Positions 12,821 through 22,884 of a stretch of 64,000 nucleotides of DNA are shown in pieces. A model generated the notes under the pieces. The model saw only the letters and a program-made list of their open reading frames with translations, did not search any database and was not told where the DNA came from. The translations under genes and the position numbers were made by a program. The stretch is taken from contig CM041465.1 of NCBI GenBank assembly GCA_023213395.1, positions 73,973,741 through 74,037,740 of the forward strand, given 5' to 3'. The number at the start of each line of letters is the position of its first letter. Position 1 is the first letter of the stretch. The stretch comes from Cycas panzhihuaensis. Lineage: Eukaryota > Cycadophyta.

Positions 12821-13200
12821 AACTCACATGCAATAATGCATAGCCTTATATTATAAACAAATTTTAATTTCCCCTATAAGGAGAAGTAGATTGTCTCTAT
12901 TTGATTTAACCATGGTCTTTCCAAAATGAGGTTGTAGTAAATGTTAATATCTATGACTATAATCTTAGTTTGGATGGTCTTATCCTTAAGGGTGAGAGGC
13001 ATGGTGACTATTCCTAAAGGGTCTTTCTTATTCCCATGATACCCTTGGAATTTCTAAAGGACTTATTTAAGGGACTTGATACCTAATTCTTTAAACATTA
13101 AGGTGAGCATGGCATTGACCCAAGACCCATTATCTACCACCATTCTTTTAAGGGCAAACTCCAAAGTCTCAATTGTAATGGTAAAGGGGGAGTTCCAAAG
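12821..13200 (-). pseudogene. Gypsy-A aspartic protease (retropepsin), broken
   Basis: The protease would cut the gag-pol polyprotein. The minus strand reads ETLEFALKRMVVDNGSWVNA (about 13110-13170). The VDNGS block is the usual V-D-x-G-S-S active-site loop of plant gypsy proteases, and MLTLMFKELGIKSL follows. Further on, LGIVTMPLTLKDKTI, IIVIDINIYYNLILERPWL and LKFVYN (about 12850-12990) match the flap and YN-ILGRPWL helix of the family. The Asp and Gly survive, but stops lie after KSLK and FSL. Confidence 0.75.
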
Positions 13201-14279
13201 GTGTTTCCATTTATTTTAAGGTGGCAAGTGTTGTGGGTTAAATGCAATAATAGGTTGACCAATGGGTTTGATATAGATGATGTGAATGGGTACTTATTTA
13301 TGCCCTAAGGCTTCTAGAAGTAAACTTCTTTGGTTAGGGTAGCTCCATATGACATTTGTCATAAACATACTTATAGATATAGTTTGAAGCTCATTGATGA
13401 TTAAGAATATCTTCCCCTTACCAATAGATTTGGGAGGGGCTCTCTTTAGGTTATAATGACTTGGGAAAACATGAATGGTTTTTAGAAATAAAGGAATCTT
13501 ACTGGGTTGAGGTTCAACTGGTGGTTATTGGGAAGAGGAAGCCTTTTTATCATCTTTAGCTACCTAAGATCAGGTTGTGGCAAACATCTGAGTGGTTTTA
13601 AGTATTTGAATGACTCTTTTTTTCTTTATATTATAGCATTGAGTGGCCTCAAGAGACTCTTGATCTTTAGGATGTCAAAATTTTGGATAAGTCCGAGGGA
13701 AGTTATTAGCTTAATTTTAGGGTGATTTTGGAGGAGGCCTTCATTGAGGTTTGCGTTTCCCCCTTTCTTATTAAGTTTGAGGTTTAGTTTTAAGGCTTAG
13801 GATACTTGTGGTTTAGGAATGGGTCCTTGTGGTCTAACTATTCAAGATTAGGATTAGATACAAGTTACGCTAGAGGATCCCATGGGGGTATCGACTCAAG
13901 ATGTTGGGTCTTACGATGAGCATTATTATGAAAAGATTAATAATAGATTAAATATTATCTTTCCTCCTTAGGAGGAGTAGGTGTTTTCCTTTACTTAGGT
14001 AGAGGCTCAAGGTTGGTCTCCTTAGTTAGATGAGGGTTTTAAGTGGTTTGGTGAACAAGTACCTATGTGAGGGTGTAAAAGTTTCTTATTGGACTGGGTT
14101 GGCTATAACTTAAGATCATGTATAGTTTTCTTAAATGAATAAATGAAAAATATAAGAGAGTTTGTGGTTTTGTCATGGGTGTTGATAAGGGGTCTCAAAG
14201 CTTGTGAATAAGGACTAGGACCTGAGGGTGAATGGGGTGCCTCTCATCGTGGGGAAAACTTGTTAATCTTTTGGGTCCT
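13201..14279 (-). pseudogene. Gypsy-A gag C-terminus to protease, unreadable
   Basis: This lies between the gag core and the protease. A stretch near 13260-13450 still reads as pol-like (KTIHVFPSHY, then KIFLIINELQTISISM), but I see no zinc knuckle. The plus-strand open frame at 13507-13725 has no matching motif and is probably chance. Confidence 0.4.
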
Positions 14280-14799
14280 TCCTCGATCTTGATGGAATTT
14301 AAGGTGAGACATTTGGTTATGGCAAAGTTATATATGATCACACCCATCTTAAGCACTTCCATATATATCTCGAGGTGAAGGGCATTCGTGAAGATATCAT
14401 ATTTTAGATCTTCAAGTAATGTAACTTTGGATGAATGTAATAGGTCATGGAAATAGAAGACAAAGTCTTGGTTGAGGTCATCCTAACCTTGTTCAAGAGA
14501 AATAAGGTCCTTATCCCTACTCTTGAAAGGGTATGAGATGTTAAATTAATTGATAAAGATATCTATTAACTACTTGAAGTAATAGATGGAATGAAGGGAA
14601 GGTGATATAACTATTTAAGAGCATCAACTTAGAGAGATTAAGGGAACAACTTCATTAGAATATGGTCATAAGGCCAAAACTCTATGTATGCCATGGTGAA
14701 TGGCTTAATATGGTCCTCAGGGTCTTAAGATAAAGTGCCATCAAACTTAGGTACTTTTAAAGGGTGGGGTAGTAGATTAGTTCAAAGCACCTCTAGAGA
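14280..14799 (-). pseudogene. Gypsy-A gag core, cut by Copia-1
   Basis: Gag forms the particle that packages element RNA. On the minus strand PKFDGTLS, then DPEDHIKPF (about 14720-14765), match the family P-K-Y-D-G-T-x-D-P-x-E-H block of Retrotrans_gag (PF03732). They are followed by MAYIEFWPYDHILMKLFP and, after a frame change, FINQFNISYPF. TAG or TAA stands where Gln or Trp is expected. Copia-1 entered about 35 bases before the PKFDGT motif, so the gag N-terminus should lie beyond 20719. I cannot recognise it there. Confidence 0.75.
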
Positions 14800-14804
14800 A
14801 AGAG

Positions 14805-15430
14805 TGTTAAGGAAACCTAGTTCTAAATAACTAAAACCAGCCACTAAGATCTATCTATTTTGTAATAAGAATAATATTTGAAACTATAACTAAGTGGAAG
14901 CACATAAACTAGAGATCATTCAACATACATACTAAAGCATATATATTACTAAGTATACCTGATATGACATGGCAAAACACTAGCAGAGTGTTAGGGAAAC
15001 ATCCACATAGGAAAGGTATCGATCTTTATTAGTTAAGAATGAAAGATTTATATATGTAGTCAGCACAAAATTCTCACAACAACAACAACTAATAATTATC
15101 TATTCATAATACGATGCAATACAATATAATTACCCTAAATCAGGTTACATAAGAAGGTACATCAATTGTAACTATTAGATGTAGGTCTTTTTGATGAATG
15201 GCCTATATCTGCTTTACAATTTAATAGGTTTTGAACCCTAACGTTTTGCTTTAGGGGCTACTGCCTTAATCCCCCACTTACAAGAGGGGGTTTTGGCACC
15301 CTCCATATCCCTTAGCCAAAGGGGGGATGCCACACCCCTTAGATTCTCTAAGGAAAAGTTAGTAGGGAAAACCACACTGAAAAAGGTCCAAAATTTTAGT
15401 CTCCTCATAGTTGTTATCACATATCCAATA
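14805..15430 (-). repeat. 3' LTR of Copia-1
   Basis: 626 bp, aligned end to end with 20085-20714. The plus-strand text starts TGTTAAGG and ends ATATCCAATA, so the element's own 5' end has decayed from TG to TA. It carries a GC-rich block with inverted G and C runs near 15250-15345, where minus-strand 15238-15483 is open by chance. Confidence 0.9.
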
Positions 15431-15441
15431 ATCTCCACCTT
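15431..15441 (-). other. Polypurine tract of Copia-1
   Basis: The minus strand reads AAGGTGGAGAT directly before the 3' LTR. This is the usual copia PPT position and composition. Confidence 0.65.
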
Positions 15442-15479
15442 AATAATAATTTTACCTAATACCTTTCCTGAACCATTTA

Positions 15480-17013
15480 TCACCTTTTCTATAAGTCAAG
15501 AGAATCCAAACACCATTTGAGCTTCTCTAGTAGTACTGGTTTAGTGAATATGTTTGCACAATTCTAGTTTGTATAAATCTTCTCAAGTGCTACTATACCT
15601 ACTTCAACAACCTATCTTGCAAAATGATATTTAACTACAATGTGTTTTATCTTATTATGATAAGTTAGATTTTTGGCTAAGTAAATGGTACTTTGATTAT
15701 CACAAAATATCTTTACCTTATTTTGTATCCTTCCAAGCTCACCAAATAGACCCTACAACTAAATTGCCTCATTATAAGCATGTGTTATAGTAATATACTT
15801 AGCTTTTACAGTGGACAAAATAATTAAGCTTTGAAGTTTAGACATCTAACTATCTAGACTATTTGTAAGAGTAAACATATAACCTAAAGTTAATCTCATT
15901 TTATTCAAGTCCCCTGTAAAATTTGAATTTACACATCTATAAACCGAATTACTTATACCACTAAAAGTGATGAAATAGTCACTTGTATCTCTTAAATACC
16001 AAATCACCCATTTTATTGCCACTCAATGCTCTTTACTTGTATTTGTCATATATTTACTAACCACATCGACTACATGTGAAATATTAGGTTTTGTACATAC
16101 CATGGTATATATTAAGCTTCCTACTACATTAGCATAAGGTATACAAGACATATATTCTTTTTCTTTTGTAGAACTAGAACTCAAATATGAAGAAAGCTTA
16201 AACTGAGAATCAAACATGATACTAGTAAGTTTCACATTCGTCATCCCAAATCTAGTTAATATCTTCTCCACATATTTCTATTATAATAACCAAATCTTAC
16301 CATTCTTCCAATCTTTATGTATCTCCATGCCTAAGATGTTTTACTATTCTAAAATCCTTCATATCAAATGTCCTAGCCAATTAAGCCTTCAACTTGTTAA
16401 TTTCTACCATACTTTTAATTGCCACAAGCATGTCATCAATATATAATACCAAAATGATAAATAAACCATTATATAAGGTTTTAAAATAAACACAATGGTC
16501 ATACTCACTTCATTTAAAATTATGGTCCTCTATAAACAAATCAAACTTCTTGTACCATTGCTTGGGTGATTGCTTTAGGCCATATAAAGATTTTCTGAGC
16601 CTACAAACAAGTCTATTTTTACCATCCTGTATAAAACCTTTAGGATATTCTATATATATTTCCTCTTCTAAATCTCCATGTAAAAATCCTATTTTAACAT
16701 ATAATTGCTCCATCTCTAAATCAAGTAAAGCCACTAATCTTAACAAAACTTAAATAGAAATAAACTTAATGATTGGTGAGAAGATTTCAGAGAAATCTAT
16801 ACCTGTTTTTTGTACAAAACCTTTTGCCACCAATCTTGCCCTGTATCTATCAACTTTCCTATTAACATCTATTTTCCTTTTGTAGATCCACCTACGACTA
16901 ATAGATTTCCTACCTTGTGGAATTTCTACTAGGTCCCATAACTTATTCTTCTCCAAGGCATCCATTTGTTCATGCATAACTCTTATCCATTTTGCATTAT
17001 GCACATCATTCAT
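15480..17013 (-). pseudogene. Copia-1 reverse transcriptase and RNase H, broken
   Basis: RT opens with KWIRVMHEQMDALEKNKLWD and RARLVAKGF (16750-17013), the standard copia RVT_2 entry (PF07727), then FLHGDLEEEIYIEYPKGF and KSLYGLKQSPKQWYKK (16510-16746). The catalytic box YIDD is intact in VLYIDDMLVAI (about 16425-16460). PYANVVGSLIYTM (about 16090-16140) is the conserved copia segment before RNase H. RNase H has VKAKYITITHAYNEAI and FCDNQSTIYLAKN (about 15680-15830), ending NIFTKPVLLEKLKW near 15500. The domain order and the YIDD core are good, but several frameshifts and TAG/TAA stops break it. Confidence 0.88.
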
Positions 17014-18258
17014 TACTTCTTGATAATAAGTAGGTTCTCGATCATTAGAAATTAAAATAATAGAACTAGTTGGACTGTACCTTTTAGGAGGATGCCTTAC
17101 CTATGTAGATCTTCTTAGATATGGCTGATAAGTATCCTCATATTCTTGTATTGCTTTTATAGTTTTTTCAATAGAAAACTCTTCTTTCTTTTCTACTTCT
17201 AAAGATGTTTACATTTCAAACTTTACCTGTTAATGTTCAATTTTTTGTTCTTGTTTTATTTCAACTTCTATAATATTTGATTTTAGAATAGGATATTCAT
17301 CAAATATCACATCTCTATTGATGATGATTTTGTAGTTAGTAAGATCCCATAACCTATATCCCTTAGCTCCATCCTTATCATCATATCCAACTAAGATGTA
17401 TCTCTTGGATTTTGGGTCTAATTTAGTACACTTACTTTTATTAGTCAAAGCATAAGCATCACAACCAAATATTTTCAAATTTGAATAATCACATGGATGT
17501 CCATACCTCTTTAGGAATTTTGCATTCTGTTGTAACTGATGGTGATCTATTTACCAAATAACAAGTTGTTTAAACTGCTTCTGCCCATAAGCCCTACTCC
17601 ATGCTTATATTATTGAGCATACTTCTTACTCCTTCTAAAAGAGTTTTGTTTATGTATTTTATAGTGCCATTCTACTACAGAGTATAACTTATAGTCCTAT
17701 ATCTTTCAATCCTTGATTTTCTGTAATAGTTTTCAAACTCTAAAGAATTGAACTCATCTCCATTATCTATTTGTAAGCATTTGATTAACCTGCATGTGCT
17801 CTTTTCAACCAAAACTTTAAACTATTTAAACACACTAAATACTTTAGACATTCTTTTTAAAAAATAGACCACACCTTCCTGGAGCAGTCATCTGTGAATG
17901 TAACAAAATATAGTACCCTCTACAAGATATCATAGGGGCTGGTCCCATACATCTAAATAGGCATAATCTAGAGTACCTTTACTTATGTGACTCCTTATAT
18001 TAAATCTAAGTCTATATTACTTTCTAAAGACACAATGTTTATAAAATGTCAAATCTAAAAGCTTCAAGTTAAGAAGTAACTTACAGTTCATTAGCTCTTT
18101 CAGTCCTTTCTCACTCATGTGCCCCAACCTTTGATGCCATAACTGAGTAGAATCTTCTACTGTCTTTGATATTTCAACTACTTGACTAATTTCTATATTT
18201 CCCAACAGAGTATAAGGTTTCCATTCTTTAAATCCTTTATTACAGCTAAGGCACCCTT
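17014..18258 (-). pseudogene. Copia-1 integrase, broken
   Basis: The N-terminal zinc domain is readable as STQLWHQRLGHMSEKGLKEL (18017-18205): both His remain, but the C-x2-C pair has decayed to YKHC. The catalytic core (about 17500-18000) is too damaged to read its three acidic residues with certainty. The C-terminal part is clear: MKIFGCDAYALTNKSK, RYILVGYDDKDGAKGYRLWD and INRDVIFDE (17230-17478), the copia GKE/G-C-x-A region. Confidence 0.82.
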
Positions 18259-18642
18259 TTATACTTTTATAACTCCTCTATGACCTATGTACTTGTAGCC
18301 ATTGGAATCTAATTTACCCAAAGAAATTAGGTTTCTTTTAAGTTTTGGTACATCTCTTACTTCTGCCAAGGTTGTTAGTACACCATTGAACATCTTAATC
18401 ATGATGCTACTAATCCTAACAATTTTATAGGAAATATCATTTCCCATAAGAACATCACCACTATTAAGAGGTTGGTACAAAGAAAACCAACTCTTGTATG
18501 GACACATGTGGTGTAAAGCACCTGAATCTAATAGCCAATCATGATAATAATGAGAAACATTACATGCAATTAAGACATCATCATTTGTAGCTTGACTTGA
18601 TTCTGCTTGATTTGCCTCCTTGGTAGGGTCTTCCTTCTTTTG
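18259..18642 (-). pseudogene. Copia-1 protease region, joined to solo LTR sequence
   Basis: The minus-strand frame reads YYHDWLLDSGALHHMCPYKS (about 18500-18550), with the D-S-G-A active-site loop of copia retropepsins intact. VLMGNDISYKIV and LKRNLISLGKLDSNGYKYI follow, the standard link to integrase. Upstream, KKEDPTKEANQAESSQ should join the zinc knuckle of gag, but the inserted solo LTR intervenes. The 175-codon open frame 18259-18786 is therefore a chimera: its first 48 or so codons are LTR sequence read as protein. Confidence 0.85.
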
Positions 18643-19255
18643 TGTTGGGTAATATGACAATAATGGTTGGAGGCTTAAATTTTGGCATGTTGGCAGTGCA
18701 GTTTCCCCCCCGGCCTTCCTTGGGGCATTCCAAGGGGGTGTAGAACACCCCCTTCTAAGAGGGGGTTCAGGGGCGATAGCCCCCAACCCAAAAAATTAGC
18801 ACTGGAAACTATATTAAATTATAAAGAGAATCAGGGTCATTCGATAAAAATACTCTAGATTCTATGGTCCAGATTTGTGCCTTGTATGACTCTCTCATAT
18901 AGCCCATTTTAGGGCATATTTCATTATGTTAAGGTTGTTCAATGTACTGTGAGGAGTTAGGGTGACTGGTTGTTGTTGCTATGAGCACTCTACTGCAGGA
19001 TTATGTACATTTTCTCCATTTTGTGACAATAAAGATTGATACCTTTCCTGTGTGGATGTTTCCCTAACTCACTACTAGGGTTTTACCATGTTATATTAGG
19101 TGTATTTGTGTTCTTGGATTTCTTGTTCAGTCTATTTGTTTTATCTCTGGTTTTAAAACTTGCATGTAATTTTTAGTTTCAATTTCTATAACTAGTTGCA
19201 AGAATAGTTTAGATCTTGGTAGTGGTTCAAGGGTTGGGACCTTGTCTTCTCAACA
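18643..19255 (+). repeat. Solo LTR of a Copia-1-related family, inserted in Copia-1
   Basis: The plus strand reads TGTTGGGTAATATGAC at the start and TCTTCTCAACA at the end, 613 bp. It is colinear with the reverse complement of the Copia-1 LTR: the same GC-rich inverted block, then AATAAAGATTGATACC and GTGGATGTTTCCCTAAC near 19030-19080, then the GGTTTTA...AGATCTT stretch. So it is an LTR in opposite orientation. Minus-strand flanks TAGAA and CAAAA could be one target site CAGAA with one transition each, which would restore the gag-pol join. No internal sequence remains. Confidence 0.75.
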
Positions 19256-20013
19256 TTCTAGAACTCCTTCCTCTTCTAACAGTCCTTCTTGAGGTGTCCT
19301 ATCTTATTGCAATGCCAACATCTCAACTTATCCTTCTTGCCTTTTGAATTCAATCTTAATGTATTTCTAGAACTTTGTCCTCTCTCCATGGATCTACCTC
19401 TTACTGTCATAACTTGTAGTGTGGAGGTTTCTAAACTAGAATTTCTACTCATCTCTTTAATCAACAAGGCACTTATAATAGAGTCATAGTCTAGTTCATT
19501 AGTAATACTAAATCTAGTGGAGGTGATAATGTTATCGTAGGATTCAGGTAATTAACATAATAAGGTTACTGCCTTATCTTCATCCTCTAACTTTATACCA
19601 ATACTAGCCAATTGACATATAAGAGTGTTAAAGACATTTAAATGATTAGGAATTTTATTACCTTCCTTCATTCAAAATGAATATAGTTATTTCTTTAAGT
19701 AGATGTGATTAGTCATATACTTTGTCATGTACATGCTTTCTAACTTTGTCCATAATCTTGCTGTTGATTTTTTATCTATAATGTTAAATAGAACTTCATC
19801 TGCCAAGTATAAATATATTGTGCTAAAAGATCTTTTGTCCATTTCCTCCTATTCTTCATCATCCATTCCCAAGTATTTCTTTAACTTTCCTTCTAAGGTT
19901 CTATATAATCCTTGTTGCACTAGAACATCATATGCTTTGAGCTTCCACAAGTCAAAGTTATTTTTCTTGTTGAACTTCTCAACCTCAAACTTTACATTCG
20001 TTACTTTTTCCAT
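19256..20013 (-). pseudogene. Copia-1 gag with intact zinc knuckle
   Basis: The ATG at 20013 begins MEKVTNVKFEVEKFNKKN, followed by FDLWKLKAYDVLVQQGLYR, typical of UBN2-type copia gag (W-x-x-K/R, then LV-x-x-L). The frame continues through LWTKLESMYMTKYMTN and LPESYDNIITS to an RGR-rich part. It ends in CWHCNKIGHLKKDC (about 19276-19320), a perfect C-x2-C-x4-H-x4-C RNA-binding knuckle. Few stops are present (TAG for Gln at DDEE, another before LPESY). The frame is about 245 codons, close to the usual length. The solo LTR begins right after it. Confidence 0.88.
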
Positions 20014-20070
20014 TTGATATAAAATGAACCAATACCAAACCCTTCATACACTTGCTATAAAATATGAGTA

Positions 20071-20082
20071 TCTTTGATATCA
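20071..20082 (-). other. Primer binding site of Copia-1
   Basis: The minus strand reads TGATATCAAAGA two bases inside the 5' LTR. It matches the initiator-tRNA-Met type TGGTATCAGAGC except for transitions. Confidence 0.65.
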
Positions 20083-20084
20083 TT

Positions 20085-20714
20085 TATTAAGGAAACCTGG
20101 TTCTAAATAACCAAAACTAGCCACCAAAATCTATCTATTTTGTAACAAGAATAATATTCGAAACTATAATTAAGTATAAGTACATAAACTAGAGATCATT
20201 CAACAAACACATTAAAGAATATATATTACCAAGTACACCAAATGTAATATGCTAAAACCCTAGTAGAGTGCTAGGGAAACATCCATATAAGAAAGATATC
20301 AATCTTTATTAGTTAAGAATGAAAGATTTGTATATGTAATCACTACAAAATTCTCATAGTAGTAACAACCAATAGTCACCTACTCATAATACAATGCAAT
20401 ATAATATAATGCAATATAATTATCCTAAATTAGGTTATATAAGGAGGTACATCAATTGTAACCATCAGATCTAGGTCCTTTTGATGAATGACCTAGATTC
20501 TCTTTATAATTTGATAGGTTTTAAACCCTAACTTTTTTCTTTAGGGGTTGTCACCCCTGAGCCCCTACTTGTGGGGGGGGGGGGGGGGGGTTCCAATGCC
20601 TCCCATATCCCCCAGCCAAGGGGGGATGCCGGCCTCTTTGGATCCCTCAGAGGAAAAGTTGGTGGGGAAAATTTTATAATTAGCCTCCTTATAATTATTG
20701 TTACATATCCAATA
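20085..20714 (-). repeat. 5' LTR of Copia-1, with a run of 18 G
   Basis: Pairs with 14805-15430. Inside, 20573-20590 is an uninterrupted run of 18 G where the other LTR has a much shorter G tract, so the homopolymer expanded after insertion or is an assembly artefact. AAGAG follows at 20715-20719. Confidence 0.9.
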
Positions 20715-20719
20715 AAGAG

Positions 20720-22884
20720 GACTAATATGATAATCAATAAAGGGATATATCCCAAGTTGAGCTAAAGGATTGATTGGTGGAAATATTAGTTAGGTTTAAT
20801 ATGGGATGGAAGATTTGGCCCTACCATAGGGAGTATGCCCTTATTGATAGGGTTGAAAAGGAGGGACAAGTTGGGAAATACTCCCAGCTTAATAGGAAGT
20901 TACCATTTGGGTATAAGGGTTAGCCATATGTGGCATGGGACCTTAATAAGTAGAGGCACCATAGGGATGAAATTAGCTAAGTGGGGATTGAAAAGTTTAT
21001 TTAGGGACTCCCCCTTATGCAAATATTCCCTAAGGAACAATAGCATAAGATAGAGTCAATATTAGATGAAGTTGAGCTTAGTAAGCATGTCTAGGTTAGG
21101 GCCCAACAACTTGATAATATGAAGGACCCTAGTGGTCTCCTATAGGAGGAAATTAGTAAGGTAGAACTAGATGGGATGAGGGGTAAGGAACTAGTTTTAT
21201 CTATATGGGCCTCTAATTAGAGAGTAAACTCAATATAGATGAAGGGAATCAACCCCAAAATGAACTTAGGGCAAGGCCCACCTTGCCCTTATTATTGAGT
21301 AGTGCACCTGGGTGGGATGAAAGTGGAATGCACAGATTGATGGTTAGGTTGGGCAAGGCATAGGATAGGCTTAGGTATGATGTAAGGCCCTATGGGTTAA
21401 GACAAGGGTTTAAGCATAAGATAAGGTGAAAATAAAGTGAGAGAGGATGTGGATCACATCCTCATAAGCTAAGGGATCGAGGTGAGGAGCCCACTTATTA
21501 TAAGAACAAGTGGGATTGAATGAGGAATTAGTTAGGTAGGAGGAGAAAGACGTACCACTAAAGAGAAAGTTACAAATAAGGTTGTTATTAGCAAGGGTTG
21601 AGTAGGAGAGGGGGCAAGTTATGAAGCTACCCCCTATAAAGTAACCTTTGGTTATAAAACCACTTATTGTTAGGATGGTAGAATGTAGGGATTTGGGCTT
21701 ACACTAATCTCAAATAAGCAACAAGCCTAATTAAGGGTAAAATTTACTAAATAGCATTTAAATTAGGCCTTTAAGGCTATCACAATATCTAATGGATTCT
21801 TCAAGATTTAGGATAAGTCAAGGAAGGCTTTAGTCCCCCCGAGTTGATCAAATGGGTATATACAAACTATAGCGCCAAGGTCAATCGAGGCATTATAGGG
21901 TTAAGCAATCCCAATAATATATGTGAGGTAATCAATAGGACTCTCGTAGGCAAGGTCTAGCTTATATAGAGTGTAGGATAAACTTATCCAGTTAGGGAAG
22001 GGTATATGAGGGTTAAAGGGATTGATGTCATGTGACTAGGGATCTTAACTCACATAAAGATCTTAAGGTTGATAAGGAGGTTGGTTTTGGAAAGGGTTAA
22101 TAGACCAATGAGGTCAAGGTTAGTCTACCATCAAGGGATGCTTAACATGTAAGGGATTCAAAGATGTGGTTAAGAATAAATTAGAAGAGGGGAGGCCTTA
22201 CAACGATTAAGAAAATTGAAGCATGTGGGAGTTGCCCAAGAAGAACAAAAGGTAACCAACAAGTGAATGTGTACTTACACCCTAAATTAGCACCAAGGGA
22301 GTGAGGGATACTCATAAAAGAAAGGTGTACTAATCAAGAATGTCATCCTAAGGTGTAAGGTCTATTTAAATTAAAAGGTAGAATCAATGATATATTGCTA
22401 ACTCTAGTTGGTGAGCCCTTAATATGTTCACCAATGAACATTGGTACATTGGAGGGGAGGTACCAATACATAGCTTTATTATGGATCCAAGAGTAAAAGG
22501 ATCCAAACCAAAGAAGGAATGAACTTATGGCTCTTGTAAGGTACTTATGTATATCATGGACACAAGTATAAGGATGAAAGAGAACTAATCTAGACTAGGG
22601 ACAATGTGTAATATGTGTGCAAAAGTGAGTGGGAAAGAGCTTAAGAGAAAGTGACTAATCACTAACTAGAAAGCTAGTAATACAAGAAGGTACATGATAA
22701 GGTAAACATGCATAAAATCAAAAGATGAGCTACTAACTAATTGAAAGCATAGAGATAAAATTAATCTATTTAATAATAAGTACCTTTAGAGGGACCAAAC
22801 AACATCTAAGCAAAGAGGCCCTTAGGTTTCAAGCATTTTACTAAGGCATATATATCCTAAATGAAGTCATATATATATGCATAA
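20720..22884 (-). other. Gypsy-A leader and gag 5' part, no readable gene
   Basis: By position this is Gypsy-A sequence between gag and the 5' LTR. I found no gag motif. Plus-strand 20835-21053 is open but lacks any known motif. The inner end of the LTR is not resolved. A palindromic patch near 22410-22450 (GGTGAGCCC... with TTCACC and ATTGG repeats) could be the LTR/PBS junction, which would make the LTR about 3 kb. Confidence 0.45.

Larger units (their letters stand above)
14805..20714 (-). mobile_element. Copia-1: complete but dead Ty1/copia element
   Basis: The boundaries are firm. LTRs at 14805-15430 and 20085-20714 are flanked by the 5-bp direct repeat AAGAG (14800-14804 and 20715-20719). 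On the minus strand the order is LTR, PBS, gag, protease, integrase, RT, RNase H, PPT, LTR, the Ty1/copia order. The host is Gypsy-A gag. A related solo LTR (18643-19255) sits between its gag and protease. In the first 60 aligned LTR bases I count six differences, all transitions. Confidence 0.92.

Noticed and set aside
15293-15520. Plus-strand open frame 75 codons, and minus-strand 15238-15483
   Set aside because: Both fall mainly in the Copia-1 LTR and the end of RNase H in wrong frames; no family support.
18259-18786. 175-codon minus-strand frame as a single gene
   Set aside because: It fuses Copia-1 protease with solo LTR sequence; the N-terminal Pro/Gly part is LTR.
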